A stretch of 64,000 nucleotides of DNA from Bog-473 sp963719485 (GCA_963719485.1 OY970387.1:744001-808000), one strand, 5' to 3'; positions 25,335 to 34,936 are shown, counted from the stretch's first letter. The notes: generated by a model from the sequence alone, not told the origin. A program made the numbers and translations.

Positions 25335-26657
25335 GTGACTGCGCCGCTGCGAAGACAGACTCCGATTGAGGACACCCTCAAGCACATCGGCGAAGAAGCG
25401 CGAGTGTGGCTCCGCCTGGCCGCCATTCGACAGGGGGGCGAGTGGGAGCTGAGCTTCCTGGAGCTCAGCTCCGGATCACCACCTCCAGGCTGGGATCAGA
25501 TCGAGTGGGAGTACCCAGAGGTGCTTATCAAGGGCACGATGCTGAGCGGCGAGGCGGTGGTTGGGAGTCTGCAGGATCGTTCGTTCACCTTGGAAGGTCG
25601 GATTGTCGCTGTGCCTGAGCTCATGTCCACAACCACATGGGAGCGCCATCAAAGCGGTCACCGCGGGACATACCAACCACTGGACTGGCCAGTGATCGAG
25701 ACTCAGCTGATCATGCAGTCCGGAGCGCAGCGGGAGCCTCAGGGGCCGCTGCTGCCGATTGGGGAAGCGCCGTCCTTCTTGAATCTGTACACGGCCGTGA
25801 AGAGCTTCTTTTGGTTGGGGGGTGAGGTTATGGGCGGACAGATGCCCCGCGGAGCTGTGTACCGACACCAGGATTTGCGAGCACGAATCCAACACGTGCG
25901 AATTGTCTCCGACGGCTCCTTCGTAGAAGTCGAGGTCGATGGGAAGGGCTCTGACGCCATGATTGTTGAGCTCCCCGGGGACATGCCCGGCCCGCACAAG
26001 AGCATCTGGTTCGAGGAGACCAAGGGATCTCAGATCGTGAGGTTCGATCTGGAGGCTGGGCTCCCACCTGGAATGTGGATTCTTCTTCGCAAGGGCGAAA
26101 TGTGGATTGACCGGCGGTTCCTCTTTTACCCCTGGTCCCGCGGTAACGAGGTGGGCGTTGAGTACGAGGTAGACCAGGTAAGTCGGCTACAAGCCCTGGT
26201 TGCAAGTAGGGAACGCCAAGAGGTTGAGTTCAAACAGAAAGTCCCCGAACCCGGGGAGGGCCGTTCCAGGTTGATGAAGGCGGTCTGTTGTTTTGCGAAC
26301 GACTCCGGCGGATCCGTTCTGGTCGGCGTGACAGATGACCGAGAGCTCGTAGGTGTCGGCCCGGCTGAGGTAGGTCGATTGAGCGATCAATTGTCGCAGA
26401 TGGTTGGTACGTGGATAGACCCTCGGCCAGTCGTTAGCTTTCAGGAGCTACCGATCCAAGACAGCCCGAAGGTTGTTCTTGAAATGCGCGTCGAACCCGT
26501 GACCGGTGCTGTCTGCGGATCCGGCGGTCCCGGAGAAACGAAAACAATCTACGTCCGCCATCAGGGTGTCAGTGAAAAGGCGACGCCCCGGGAGATCACG
26601 GCGTTGATCCAGTCACGGACTGGTGGCCAGTCCCTCTCCTTCTCGGGTCTCGAGTAG
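25335..26657 (+). CDS. Protein with C-terminal AlbA_2/Schlafen domain
   Basis: 440 residues. The C-terminal ~150 residues match the AlbA_2 (Schlafen AlbA) fold: RERQEVEFKQKVPE near 290, then LMKAVCCFANDSGGSVLVGV, the nucleotide- or nucleic-acid-binding core, followed by DDRELVGVGP. The N-terminal ~280 residues have W-rich beta segments and no family I recognise. AlbA_2 proteins occur in regulators and in defence loci. The unusual N-domain and the place in a mobile island make a sensor-plus-effector design plausible, but that is inference. GTG start; it is followed 72 bp later by a glycosyltransferase gene. Confidence 0.75.
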   Translation: MTAPLRRQTPIEDTLKHIGEEARVWLRLAAIRQGGEWELSFLELSSGSPPPGWDQIEWEYPEVLIKGTMLSGEAVVGSLQDRSFTLEGRIVAVPELMSTTTWERHQSGHRGTYQPLDWPVIETQLIMQSGAQREPQGPLLPIGEAPSFLNLYTAVKSFFWLGGEVMGGQMPRGAVYRHQDLRARIQHVRIVSDGSFVEVEVDGKGSDAMIVELPGDMPGPHKSIWFEETKGSQIVRFDLEAGLPPGMWILLRKGEMWIDRRFLFYPWSRGNEVGVEYEVDQVSRLQALVASRERQEVEFKQKVPEPGEGRSRLMKAVCCFANDSGGSVLVGVTDDRELVGVGPAEVGRLSDQLSQMVGTWIDPRPVVSFQELPIQDSPKVVLEMRVEPVTGAVCGSGGPGETKTIYVRHQGVSEKATPREITALIQSRTGGQSLSFSGLE

Positions 26658-26729
26658 AGGGACTCGTCCGCCCGGCTGCACGCTCCCCGAGGGGATGCCA
26701 TCTGCGCCGGTTCGGCCTACTCTCAAGAC

Positions 26730-27653
26730 GTGGCGGAACGTAATGGTCAATGGGTCCCCAATACCGCGCCTACGCAAGATAGGCCTTCAGAGCGAGCCGT
26801 TGCACTGGCTGAAGATGACTTCGAGCGGTCTCGGTATATCCGCCGGCGCGCCCACTCTGGTCTTGCCCTGAGTGGGGGTGATCGCGATACACCTGGGACA
26901 TTAGGCATCCCTCGCGTCCTGGTTCAATATTGGAATTCGGCCAGACACATTCCTGACGATGTCCGCCGCTGCTTGAACAGTTGGGATGCTCTTCGGGACC
27001 GAGGCCTCAGCCGTCTTCTATTTGACGATGAATCCGCAAGGGACTTTCTTCGCGACAACCTCGAAGGCAATCACGTGGCCGCATTCGACCGTTGTCCCCA
27101 TCCCGCGATGAGATGCGACCTATTCCGCCTTTGTTACCTGGTCACCAAAGGTGGGGTCTACATCGACGCTGACGAGGTGTGTCTTGGTACTGGGTTAGAC
27201 CACCTAATTGAAGACGATCGCTTAAAGCTTCAGCCTCTCTGCTATGACTCTGCAGCTCGATCGATGGTGAGGTGGTCAGACGCACTGTCAGCTCATGAAC
27301 CACCGAGCAGCTGGATCTACTACGTCAACAACAATCCTTTGATTGCTCCGCCCAATCACCCGGTTCTTAAGCTTGCGCTCACACGTGCGACGTGCAAAGT
27401 ACTCGGCCACGAGCCGCGCCATACGCTGGATATCCAGTCAATGACTGGTCCCGGGAACCTCACCGCCAGTTTGGTTGCGTATTCCATTTCGTCGGGGAAC
27501 GCGGCGGGAGGTCACGTCGTATTGCTAAACGATTGGGATCGGATCTCCCACACTGAGTGGGACCTCGACTACCGTCGTGATTCCCGCAACTGGCGAACCT
27601 GGGTTCGCATGGCGCCCGAGCGACGAGTACTTCAGGCGCTGTTGGATGCCTAG
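26730..27653 (+). CDS. DXD-motif glycosyltransferase (Gly_transf_sug/OCH1-like)
   Basis: 307 residues from GTG 26730. The conserved region runs from IPRVLVQYWNS (~62) through SRLLFDDESA and MRCDLFRLCYLVTKGGVYID to the DxD motif at ~145 (YIDADE), which binds a metal-nucleotide sugar. WIYYVNNNPLIAPPNHPV and MTGPG are also typical of this family. No membrane anchor is visible. The first ~60 residues are unlike the family. The next gene starts 15 nt after its stop and encodes another glycosyltransferase fusion, so the two probably build and modify one sugar polymer or glycoconjugate. Confidence 0.87.
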   Translation: MAERNGQWVPNTAPTQDRPSERAVALAEDDFERSRYIRRRAHSGLALSGGDRDTPGTLGIPRVLVQYWNSARHIPDDVRRCLNSWDALRDRGLSRLLFDDESARDFLRDNLEGNHVAAFDRCPHPAMRCDLFRLCYLVTKGGVYIDADEVCLGTGLDHLIEDDRLKLQPLCYDSAARSMVRWSDALSAHEPPSSWIYYVNNNPLIAPPNHPVLKLALTRATCKVLGHEPRHTLDIQSMTGPGNLTASLVAYSISSGNAAGGHVVLLNDWDRISHTEWDLDYRRDSRNWRTWVRMAPERRVLQALLDA

Positions 27654-27668
27654 CGGCGTAGGCCCAAG

Positions 27669-29984
27669 ATGAACGAAGGTCCTCCGCAAGTAGACGACCA
27701 AGTCGGTTCGGTGTCGCACCGACTACTGCCACCCGTTCCCATGGCAGATCTGGGCTCAACCACGATCGTCGGATCTGGTGGCATAGCGAGGGTGCTGGTT
27801 CTCAACCTCGACCGACAGCCACTCAGGTGGAGCCGCGTCTCTGAACAACTGCAGCGGGTCCAACTCGGACACGGTGGCACGTTGCTAGACGTGTCGGAGC
27901 GAGTTTCCGCGATTGACGGGCTCGCTACGCCGCTTGATCGGGTTTCCCATGATGTGTCACGCACCTACACGCTGGCCGACTTCTACGCCGTAGATCCGCA
28001 ACAGGTACTCACAAATCTAGAGAGTCGCAATGGAATCACCATCTCAAGTTCGCCACAGGAGATGGCAGTTGCAGAGTCGCACCTAGTCATCTGGCGGCAG
28101 GTAGCTGCTGGCGACGACAACGTTCTTGTCTTGGAGGACGATGCGGTGTTTACGTCCGGCTTTGGTAACACTCTCGACGATGCTTGGTCCGAGTTGATGG
28201 TGGAGACCATCGACGAATTCGACGTCCTCTACTTGTCCTACCGGCCCGTCGACTCCGGGCTTCGCTTCGACTCCTGCTCGCCTCTCGTGATCCGGCCTAA
28301 GTCTGGTATGTGGTGGCTGTCCGGGTATGTATTGAGCGCACGAGGGGCTCGCCGACTACTGGACGCTCTTCCGATTGTAGGACCGGTCGATCAGTGGATG
28401 AATCATCAGTTCGCGGCGCTCGACGTTTACGCCATCCGGGATCCACTCATCAAACAGGAACAGAGCCGGCAATCCGACAATCAGTACTCGATCATTCCGA
28501 TCCTGCGCACGGCTCGGGGCCTAAGAGCAGGAGGCATCCCTCTCCAAGAGATCAGTTCAACCCCCACGCCACTCTCCGATGCCGGCCTCAACCGTAGGTT
28601 GCCTGTGTTCGGGATTGGTCTGAGTAAGACTGGAACGACCAGCCTCCATGAGGCGCTGGTCATATTGGGCTATCACTCCTGCCACTGGCAGAGCGACGCG
28701 TTTTCGGATCGCCTGAGCGGATCCATTGACAACGGAGACGATCTGCCGTTCGAAGCCTTTACAGACGTCGCCAGCGTTTTGGACCGGTTTCGAGAGCTGG
28801 ACAGACTCTATCCCGAGGCCTGCTTTATCTTGACAACGCGCAACCTCGGGGAGTGGCTACGAAGTCGCTCGCGGCACGTCACTCTCAATCGCGCAGACGC
28901 TGTTGACGGAAGAGCGCGACACAGTTGGACGTCAATCGACTTCGATGAATGGAAGTCAGAACGACTTCTGCACCATGAAGCTGTCTTCTCCTATTTTCAG
29001 ACTCGGCCCGACAAACTGTTGGTCCTTGACATCTGTGGTGGGGAGGGATGGGAGCGACTCTGTGAGTTCTTGGGATGCCCGGTGCCCGCGCAACCTTTTC
29101 CTCGAGTCGATCCTCTCGCCGCCCGTCAAGGTTTGACCACGGCGACTACCCGTCCGCATGCAGTGTGCGCAGCGAAGGCTGTCGAACTTCCTCATGATGA
29201 CCTCCCCTGGATTGACAGACCGTCGACTCGACCAACCCCACCTAATTCGGCTACCTCGAGCGCCGTAGCACATTGCGCCGGTGGAGAATTTCGCGGGATC
29301 GTGGAAGACGATCTTGCTCAACTTCGTGAGGGGCGCTGGACCAAGCTCACCGATACCTTCGATACGAATCTTGCAATGTTTCGATCAGCGAACATCACAA
29401 CCAATTCAGAAGGGGGCGCTCGGATCGAGGTTCGATCACAGCGTTGCCGCGATCGGGAATACACAGCAGGTGGATTCGCAACCTCTGAGGAACCTGATCG
29501 GTGGTTGAAGTTCGGACGCTTCGAAGCGGAGATGCGCCCGGCAGCCGCCGACGGGATCCTGACGGGCTTATTCCTTTACCGAAGGGACCCTTGGCAGGAA
29601 ATCGATCTGGAGTTCCTCGGCCGCGAACCGACAAAGCTTCTAGCCAACGTCTACTACAACCCAGGGATTGCCGAAGATAAATACAACTACGGCTCGCGGG
29701 GCACACCCGTTCTGGTCGACCTCGGGTTCGATGCGTCGGCGGACTTTCATCGCTACGCGATCGAATGGGATCCGTCGGGCATTCGCTGGCTGGTCGATGA
29801 CACGGTCATTTACGCCCGATCGAAGCACCCCACGCCAGTGCCGGATCTCCCCATGCGCCTCTACGCCACGATTTGGCCGATTGACGCAACCGATCTTGCT
29901 GGCGGCGTAAGCCCGTCTCAGCTCCCCGCCGTAACCCACATTCGTTCGATGCGGATCGCTACGTGGATACCTCCGCTCCTTTGA
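27669..29984 (+). CDS. Fusion protein: GT25 glycosyltransferase + sulfotransferase + GH16
   Basis: 771 residues in one uninterrupted frame with three enzyme-like domains. (1) Residues ~36-275: GT25-type glycosyltransferase with VLVLNLDRQPLRW, EMAVAESHLVIW and LEDDAV near 157. (2) ~312-480: sulfotransferase with the PAPS-binding GIGLSKTGTTSL at 315-326 and TTRNLGEWLRSR. (3) ~540-765: GH16-like beta-jelly roll with catalytic E644-I-D-L-E648, GRFEAEMRP upstream and HRYAIEWDP downstream. No signal peptide is visible, although GH16 enzymes are usually exported. It probably adds a sugar, sulfates, and trims or transfers a glycan. The combination is one I do not know from any described protein. It is downstream of a DXD glycosyltransferase. 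Confidence 0.85.
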   Translation: MNEGPPQVDDQVGSVSHRLLPPVPMADLGSTTIVGSGGIARVLVLNLDRQPLRWSRVSEQLQRVQLGHGGTLLDVSERVSAIDGLATPLDRVSHDVSRTYTLADFYAVDPQQVLTNLESRNGITISSSPQEMAVAESHLVIWRQVAAGDDNVLVLEDDAVFTSGFGNTLDDAWSELMVETIDEFDVLYLSYRPVDSGLRFDSCSPLVIRPKSGMWWLSGYVLSARGARRLLDALPIVGPVDQWMNHQFAALDVYAIRDPLIKQEQSRQSDNQYSIIPILRTARGLRAGGIPLQEISSTPTPLSDAGLNRRLPVFGIGLSKTGTTSLHEALVILGYHSCHWQSDAFSDRLSGSIDNGDDLPFEAFTDVASVLDRFRELDRLYPEACFILTTRNLGEWLRSRSRHVTLNRADAVDGRARHSWTSIDFDEWKSERLLHHEAVFSYFQTRPDKLLVLDICGGEGWERLCEFLGCPVPAQPFPRVDPLAARQGLTTATTRPHAVCAAKAVELPHDDLPWIDRPSTRPTPPNSATSSAVAHCAGGEFRGIVEDDLAQLREGRWTKLTDTFDTNLAMFRSANITTNSEGGARIEVRSQRCRDREYTAGGFATSEEPDRWLKFGRFEAEMRPAAADGILTGLFLYRRDPWQEIDLEFLGREPTKLLANVYYNPGIAEDKYNYGSRGTPVLVDLGFDASADFHRYAIEWDPSGIRWLVDDTVIYARSKHPTPVPDLPMRLYATIWPIDATDLAGGVSPSQLPAVTHIRSMRIATWIPPLL

Positions 29985-30158
29985 CTGCCGCATCCGTTGC
30001 CGTGGAGCCAGCTCCGGCGGTGACGGGCAAAGCTCGGGTATGCGCCTTCGTCCGTTGGTAAGGCGGCCGTCCCGAGTGGGGTCGAGTTCGGCTCGTGTGG
30101 GCGGAGGGGCGACTCTCTGAGTGGCGCAAGAGACCCTGGGGGGCCCAACCTAGCTAAG

Positions 30159-30188
30159 CCTCCTCCAAGCGCCAAGCGCCTGAGGAGG
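30159..30188. terminator. Hairpin between convergent genes
   Basis: CCTCCTC at 30159-30165 pairs with GAGGAGG at 30182-30188, with an inner GCGC/GCGC pair. It lies between the stops of the fusion gene and the zinc-ribbon gene, where a bidirectional terminator is expected. No T-run is present. Confidence 0.45.
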
Positions 30189-30246
30189 GAGGCCAAAGGC
30201 GGTCTGAGCACCAGGACCTGCGTTAGCGTCACGCGGAGGGAGCGCC

Positions 30247-31635
30247 CTACCCTCGGCTGCGGTTCCGCCGCCGATATTTGCGCGAGGCCTGGGCCCGAGC
30301 ACATGCCGAGGAGCAGTAGAGCACCCCGGTCGTACGGAATTGGCCTGCGACGGCCCGCCCGCGTTGGCGGGTAAACCAGTTGGCACACGTTTCGTTGGCA
30401 CATCGCCTCGCTGGGACGCCTTCGGCAACCCAGCCGAGCAACTGCACGGCTATGGCGCCAGCGATCCCCGGAATGGGGCGTCCGTAGGCCCCTCCAAGGG
30501 CCTCGAGTCGCGGGTGGGTCAGTTCGATTCGAGGGCCCGCCATCGCCGCCCCCTCGGAGACGACAGCGCAGATGGTGTTCAGCATCTCGAAGACATCCCG
30601 AGGAACATCGAGTCCTCGGGACGACCAGATCCGGGCCTGCTCGTCGTCGAGATCGAGACCCAGGGTGGCGGGGTTCACACCGGCAGACACGTCGATGGTC
30701 AGCCACGACTCGATCACCGCCTGGTAGAGCCCAATGGCGTAGCGCTGGGCCGGCAACGAGTAGGCGCGCACGCTGACGACATACCGCGGGTCGGCCTCCG
30801 AGGTGATGGTCTTCTCTTCCGCCACGCTGCCGTGGTAGATGCGGTCGTCGCTCCACAGCGCAATCCGATGCCGCCCCTCGGCCCGCCACCCCTCATCAAG
30901 TTGGGCGTCGAAGGGATTCGCACCCGCTTCCCGCGACACTCGGATCTTGCGCTCTTCCTCGTGCCGGTGCTGAGTCTCGATGGCGGCGCGCACGTCACCC
31001 ATCGCGGCGACCCGCTCTTCGAGCTCCTCTTTGTAGGAGAGTTCCCCGGCGCGGAACCCCACAACGTCGCGCTGCGTAAGGGCCTGCCACGCCCGAGGAA
31101 CCAACGAGACGGTCCCGGTGTCCTTGTCCGGCATCGGCAGACTCAAGGGTCCCCACTGGCCGACGAAGTCGATCAGCGTCGCGTCCACAGCGATGTTCAC
31201 CGCCAGGAATTCGCGCAAGAAGAGCTCGTCGGGCAGCTCGACGAGCCGGGGTGGTGCGTCCTCGATGACCAGCGCGCTCGGCCACTCCTCCTCGCGCGCC
31301 GCGGCCCGGAGCATGCCTTCCTCACAGCCCGGGTACTCGGCGCGGAACCCGGGGTCGATATGGACCCACTCGTGCCAGAGCTCCTCAGGCGCTCGTGAGT
31401 CCCGAACTTCAAATGGGCCGATGGTGTCGAAACTCTCCTCGAGGGGCCCGAGTTCGATCCGGGTGGTCCACTCGTCCTTGCCATAGCCCTCGTAGCCGGT
31501 CTGACCGACGTTGACGGTCTGCCCGAGGCCAACCAGGCGTGGCACCGCAATGCGCTGGGGGAGCTCAACCACGCTGGGCCATGGAGTGATACGAAATCGT
31601 GAGGCTTCGTCCCTCGACATGGTCCCATCCTGCAT
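30247..31635 (-). CDS. Hypothetical protein with C-terminal CGNR-like zinc ribbon
   Basis: 462 residues, unknown as a whole. The C-terminal ~50 residues hold a zinc-ribbon module: RRCANETCANWFTRQ, then LYCSSACARAQASRKYRRR, i.e. C-x4-C and C-x3-C followed by a very basic tail, like the DNA-binding CGNR finger of other actinobacterial proteins. The long N-terminal part has mixed alpha/beta content, with a charged helix around 195-235 (YKEELEERVAAM, HRHEEERKIRVSR). It is divergent from the HNH-helicase gene, their starts only 45 bp apart, so they are probably co-regulated and may form one system. GC here is higher than in the rest of the island. Confidence 0.72.
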   Translation of the reverse strand: MQDGTMSRDEASRFRITPWPSVVELPQRIAVPRLVGLGQTVNVGQTGYEGYGKDEWTTRIELGPLEESFDTIGPFEVRDSRAPEELWHEWVHIDPGFRAEYPGCEEGMLRAAAREEEWPSALVIEDAPPRLVELPDELFLREFLAVNIAVDATLIDFVGQWGPLSLPMPDKDTGTVSLVPRAWQALTQRDVVGFRAGELSYKEELEERVAAMGDVRAAIETQHRHEEERKIRVSREAGANPFDAQLDEGWRAEGRHRIALWSDDRIYHGSVAEEKTITSEADPRYVVSVRAYSLPAQRYAIGLYQAVIESWLTIDVSAGVNPATLGLDLDDEQARIWSSRGLDVPRDVFEMLNTICAVVSEGAAMAGPRIELTHPRLEALGGAYGRPIPGIAGAIAVQLLGWVAEGVPARRCANETCANWFTRQRGRAVAGQFRTTGVLYCSSACARAQASRKYRRRNRSRG

Positions 31636-31680
31636 GGCACGCTGTCCGTTGTCAACGTATCACCCACGAAAGGAGCGGGC

Positions 31681-33561
31681 ATGACTCAGCCCCGTAGATT
31701 CTCAGCCGCCCAGCGCGTGGCCATGTTCCTCCAGACGGACGGTCGGTGCTCCGAATGCGACGAACCGCTGCCTGAGGGCTGGCACGGCGACCACGTGCTT
31801 GCCTTCGCCACAGGAGGCGAGACCGACGTGGTCAACGGTACGCCTGCCTGCCCGGGCTGCAATGCGGTGCTGGGCGCCCGAGACGCCTTGGGTCAGCGCG
31901 CGAAGCCGCTCCGGCGCTGGCAGCGCCGTGCCCTTGAGGCCTACGACGCCACCTTGCCCCGGGATTTCTTGGTCGTTGCCACCCCGGGAGCGGGCAAGAC
32001 CAAGCTGGGCGGCACTATCGCCGGGCGCCACCGGCGGGCGGGCCGGGCCGAGTTGGTCGTCGTCGTGGTGCCGACCGAGCGGCTGAAGGGTCAGTGGGCC
32101 GACGACATCGCCAGCTGCGGCGTTGAACTCGTCCCCGACTGGTCCAACGCTGACGGGGTCATGCCGACCGGCTTCGACGGCGTTGTGGTGACGTACGCCC
32201 AGGTCGCCGCGCTCCCCGATCTCATGCGCCGCCACGTGGCCACGCGCTCCGCGGTGTGCCTCTTCGACGAGATCCACCACTGTGGCGACTCGCGGTCGTG
32301 GGGCGATGCGCTGCGCCACGCCTTTGAGCCGGCGCGCTGGCGCATCTCACTCTCGGGTACGCCGTTCCGCTCGGACAACAACGCCATCCCATTCGTCCGC
32401 TACGTCGACAGCGCCGGCACGGCCGACATCACCTACGACTACGGCGAGGCCATCGCCGACGGGGTCTGTCGGCCCGTCTACTTCCCCCGGCGCGGCGGGC
32501 GGATGGAGTGGGCCACCTCGTACGGCGAGGTGCTCGAGGCCACCTTCGACGACGAGCTCGACGAGCCCCTGGCCAACCAGCGCCTGCGCACCGCCCTGAC
32601 CCTCGAGGGCAACTGGCTGACCTCGGTCCTCGACGAAGCGCACCGAGAGCTGGCTGCCGTGCGTCACGACATCGATGACGCGGCCGGCCTGGTGTTCGCG
32701 GCCGACCAGACGCACGCACGGGGGATCGCCGAGTTGCTGCGCACCCGCCATGGGGCCGACCCGGTCGTGGTCACGTGCGACGATCCCGAAGCTAACGAGC
32801 GCATCGAGCGCTTCGCCAAGGACACCGCGCCTTGGATCGTCGCGGTGCGCATGGTGTCCGAGGGGGTCGACATCCCCCGACTGCGCGTGGGCGTCTACGC
32901 CGCACCGGTCACCAGCGAACTCTTCTTCCGCCAGGCCGTCGGTCGTCTGGTCCGGGTGCTCGACCCGGACTCGGGGGAGACGGCGTCGTGCTTCATCCCC
33001 GACGATCCACGGCTGCGCTCCTACGCGGCCACGATCCGCGCCCAGCGTGACCATGTGCTCAACGAGGAGGTCGACACCCTGTTGGAGAGCCCACAAACCC
33101 CGGATGGAACTGGAACCCGCACGCACAGCGGCTTCATGCCCATCACGTCCGAAGCCACTGACGCCGGCGGCATCTACGAGGGGGCCGAGTTCAGCGCCGC
33201 CGAGCTCACCCGGGCGGCCGAACTGAAAGCACAGAGCCCCGAGACGTCCGGTCTGCCCACGCCCACGGTGGCGGTGTTGCTCCGCCTTGTGCGGGCAGAC
33301 GACCCAGTGGAACTGGCCGCTGCAGCGGGGACACCCGCGCACCGACACCGCCGTGACCTGCGGGCGGCCAACCATCGGATGGTCGGGCGCGTCGCCTACG
33401 CGCACGGATTGGACCACCACGACGTCAATGCCGCGCTGAACGTGGCCCTGGGTATTGAAGGCGTTGCCACCGCCAGCATTGAGCAGCTCACCGAGCGCAT
33501 GCGTCTGGGGCAGAACTGGCTCTCGACCGGCCGGCCGCCGGGGAACGCGATCTCGGCGTGA
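31681..33561 (+). CDS. HNH nuclease - SF2 helicase fusion
   Basis: 626 residues. The N-terminus is an HNH nuclease module: C23-x2-C26, D37-H38, N52, C57-x2-C60-N61. It is followed at once by a superfamily 2 helicase: Walker A TPGAGKTK (K106), motif II DEIH at 196-199, motif III SLSGTPFR, motif V VSEGVDIPRL and motif VI QAVGRLVRV near 420. The last ~170 residues are unrecognised and helical. Nuclease plus translocase in one chain is the layout of restriction and other anti-phage proteins; no methyltransferase is nearby. A strong AAAGGAG ribosome binding site precedes the ATG. It is divergent from the zinc-ribbon gene. Confidence 0.87.
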   Translation: MTQPRRFSAAQRVAMFLQTDGRCSECDEPLPEGWHGDHVLAFATGGETDVVNGTPACPGCNAVLGARDALGQRAKPLRRWQRRALEAYDATLPRDFLVVATPGAGKTKLGGTIAGRHRRAGRAELVVVVVPTERLKGQWADDIASCGVELVPDWSNADGVMPTGFDGVVVTYAQVAALPDLMRRHVATRSAVCLFDEIHHCGDSRSWGDALRHAFEPARWRISLSGTPFRSDNNAIPFVRYVDSAGTADITYDYGEAIADGVCRPVYFPRRGGRMEWATSYGEVLEATFDDELDEPLANQRLRTALTLEGNWLTSVLDEAHRELAAVRHDIDDAAGLVFAADQTHARGIAELLRTRHGADPVVVTCDDPEANERIERFAKDTAPWIVAVRMVSEGVDIPRLRVGVYAAPVTSELFFRQAVGRLVRVLDPDSGETASCFIPDDPRLRSYAATIRAQRDHVLNEEVDTLLESPQTPDGTGTRTHSGFMPITSEATDAGGIYEGAEFSAAELTRAAELKAQSPETSGLPTPTVAVLLRLVRADDPVELAAAAGTPAHRHRRDLRAANHRMVGRVAYAHGLDHHDVNAALNVALGIEGVATASIEQLTERMRLGQNWLSTGRPPGNAISA

Positions 33562-33688
33562 CCCGGGAGCTCGCTGAGGTCGATTTTCCCTCCCACTTTC
33601 TGGGTGGTGGTCTCGGCCCGGCTCTCCTCAAGGAGGCGCTCGGAGTCCGCTGACGGCGTGGGGTTCAGCGGCGCATGCGTACCGCTAC

Positions 33689-34883
33689 TCACTCGATCGA
33701 CTCGGTGAGGTTTGCAGCATCCTCAAAGATTCGCCCAAGTGCGTCGGCTGCTTCTTGATCTGATTCTGGAACGAAGTGCGAATAGACGTTGAGGGTCGTG
33801 CTGGGATTCCGATGGCCAAGCCTTCCAGCGACCGTCCGCACGTCGACGCCTGCGGTGAGGAGGCGGGTCGCCACATAGTTGCCTGAGATCATGGAGTCGT
33901 ACGCCCTTGACTCCGGCCTGCTGACAGATCTTCCGGAAGGCTCGCGACGTCGAATCTGGGTGCCAAGGTGCCGAACCGTCGACCGCGTGGCTGAACACGA
34001 AACTCCCGGACGTTACTGCGGAGCCGGCAACCCGGGCCCGATCGGTCATCTGATTCCGGTGGACCTGCAACGCGGAAACGGTCCCGGCATCGAGGGAGAT
34101 CCGCCGACTCTGGTGCGTCTTGGTGCCTTGTTCGATGAGGTCGTCGCCAACCCGCACGATGCCCCGCTCGATCGACAGCCTTGCACCGTCAAGATCGATG
34201 TCGCTCCAACGCAGGGCTAGGAGCTCGCCTCGTCTCGCTCCCGACGATGCCGCCAGCATGATGAAGGTGGCTAGCTCCGGGTCCGACTCCTGGGCGAGCC
34301 TGAACAGCTGCACGACCTGATCGGGATCGGGCGGCTTCAGCTCCTTCATCGGCACGCGCGGAGGCGAGGCATCGATGGCTGGATTATGCGGGATCCAACC
34401 CCAGCGGACTCCCTGGGCCAACGCCCTTCGGATGATGCCGTGAACACGTCGGATTGTGGCAGGGGCGTAGGGCCCACGGGAACGACCGACCTTGAGCAGC
34501 TGGCGGTAGAAGCGATCCAAGTCTGCCGGAGTGAGCTTCGCGACCGGCATAGACCCGAGCAGGGGAATGATCGGATCGTCGATGTACATCCGCGTGGTCT
34601 CGACCGTCTTGGGCGAGAAGCTCGGGGAAGCGTGGTCGAGCCACTCCCTGCAGAGCTGCGCCACCGTTCCCTTCGCGGCCGACGTGACCGGCCGCCGGTC
34701 AACCTCGGCCACCATGGCGGCCAGCACCTTGGATGCCTCGCGCTTGTTGCCGCGCACCGTTCGCTCGATGGAGATCTTCTGTCCGGTGACTGCGTCACGG
34801 CCGGCGTAGACCCTGAGGTTCCACGAGTTCTCACCCCGTTGGCGCATAGAGCCCGGCATGTCTGCTGCCTCCACCTTGTCCAT
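33689..34883 (-). pseudogene. Tyrosine site-specific integrase, frameshifted
   Basis: The recombinase that would have inserted the island, next to attR. The frame from ATG 34883 carries the arm-type N-terminal domain, a SAM-like core-binding domain (~65-150) and the catalytic start: SSGARRGELLALRWSD (first Arg) and LHDLR (second Arg). One extra base near 33881 then throws the frame into Arg-rich nonsense ending at 33723. The shifted frame continues exactly with NYVATRLLTAGVD, RLGH and LNVYSHF (last His and the Tyr). Removing one C restores HDLRNYVAT and a 397-residue integrase. It may be a true inactivating mutation or a sequencing error; the latter cannot be excluded. Confidence 0.9.
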
Positions 34884-34887
34884 CAGG

Positions 34888-34936
34888 TTTGCCCAACTGT
34901 ACCTGAATAGTTGGGCAAAAGGATGGGCAACTTGGC
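34888..34936. repeat. Right arm-type sites of the island
   Basis: TTTGCCCAACT (34888-34898) and AGTTGGGCAAA (34909-34919) form a perfect 11-bp inverted repeat, and GATGGGCAACT follows. The segment 34906-34936 matches 2794-2824 at 28 of 31 positions. It lies between the integrase start and attR, as expected for integrase arm sites and the int promoter. Confidence 0.65.

Noticed and set aside
29918..30889. Long minus-strand open frame across the end of the fusion gene
   Set aside because: Arg/Gly/Pro-rich translation typical of a shadow frame; it overlaps the C-terminal half of the better supported 30247-31635 gene on the same strand.
32347..33420. 357-residue minus-strand open frame opposite the HNH-helicase gene
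   Set aside because: It mirrors a gene with complete helicase motifs; its own product has no domain and biased composition.
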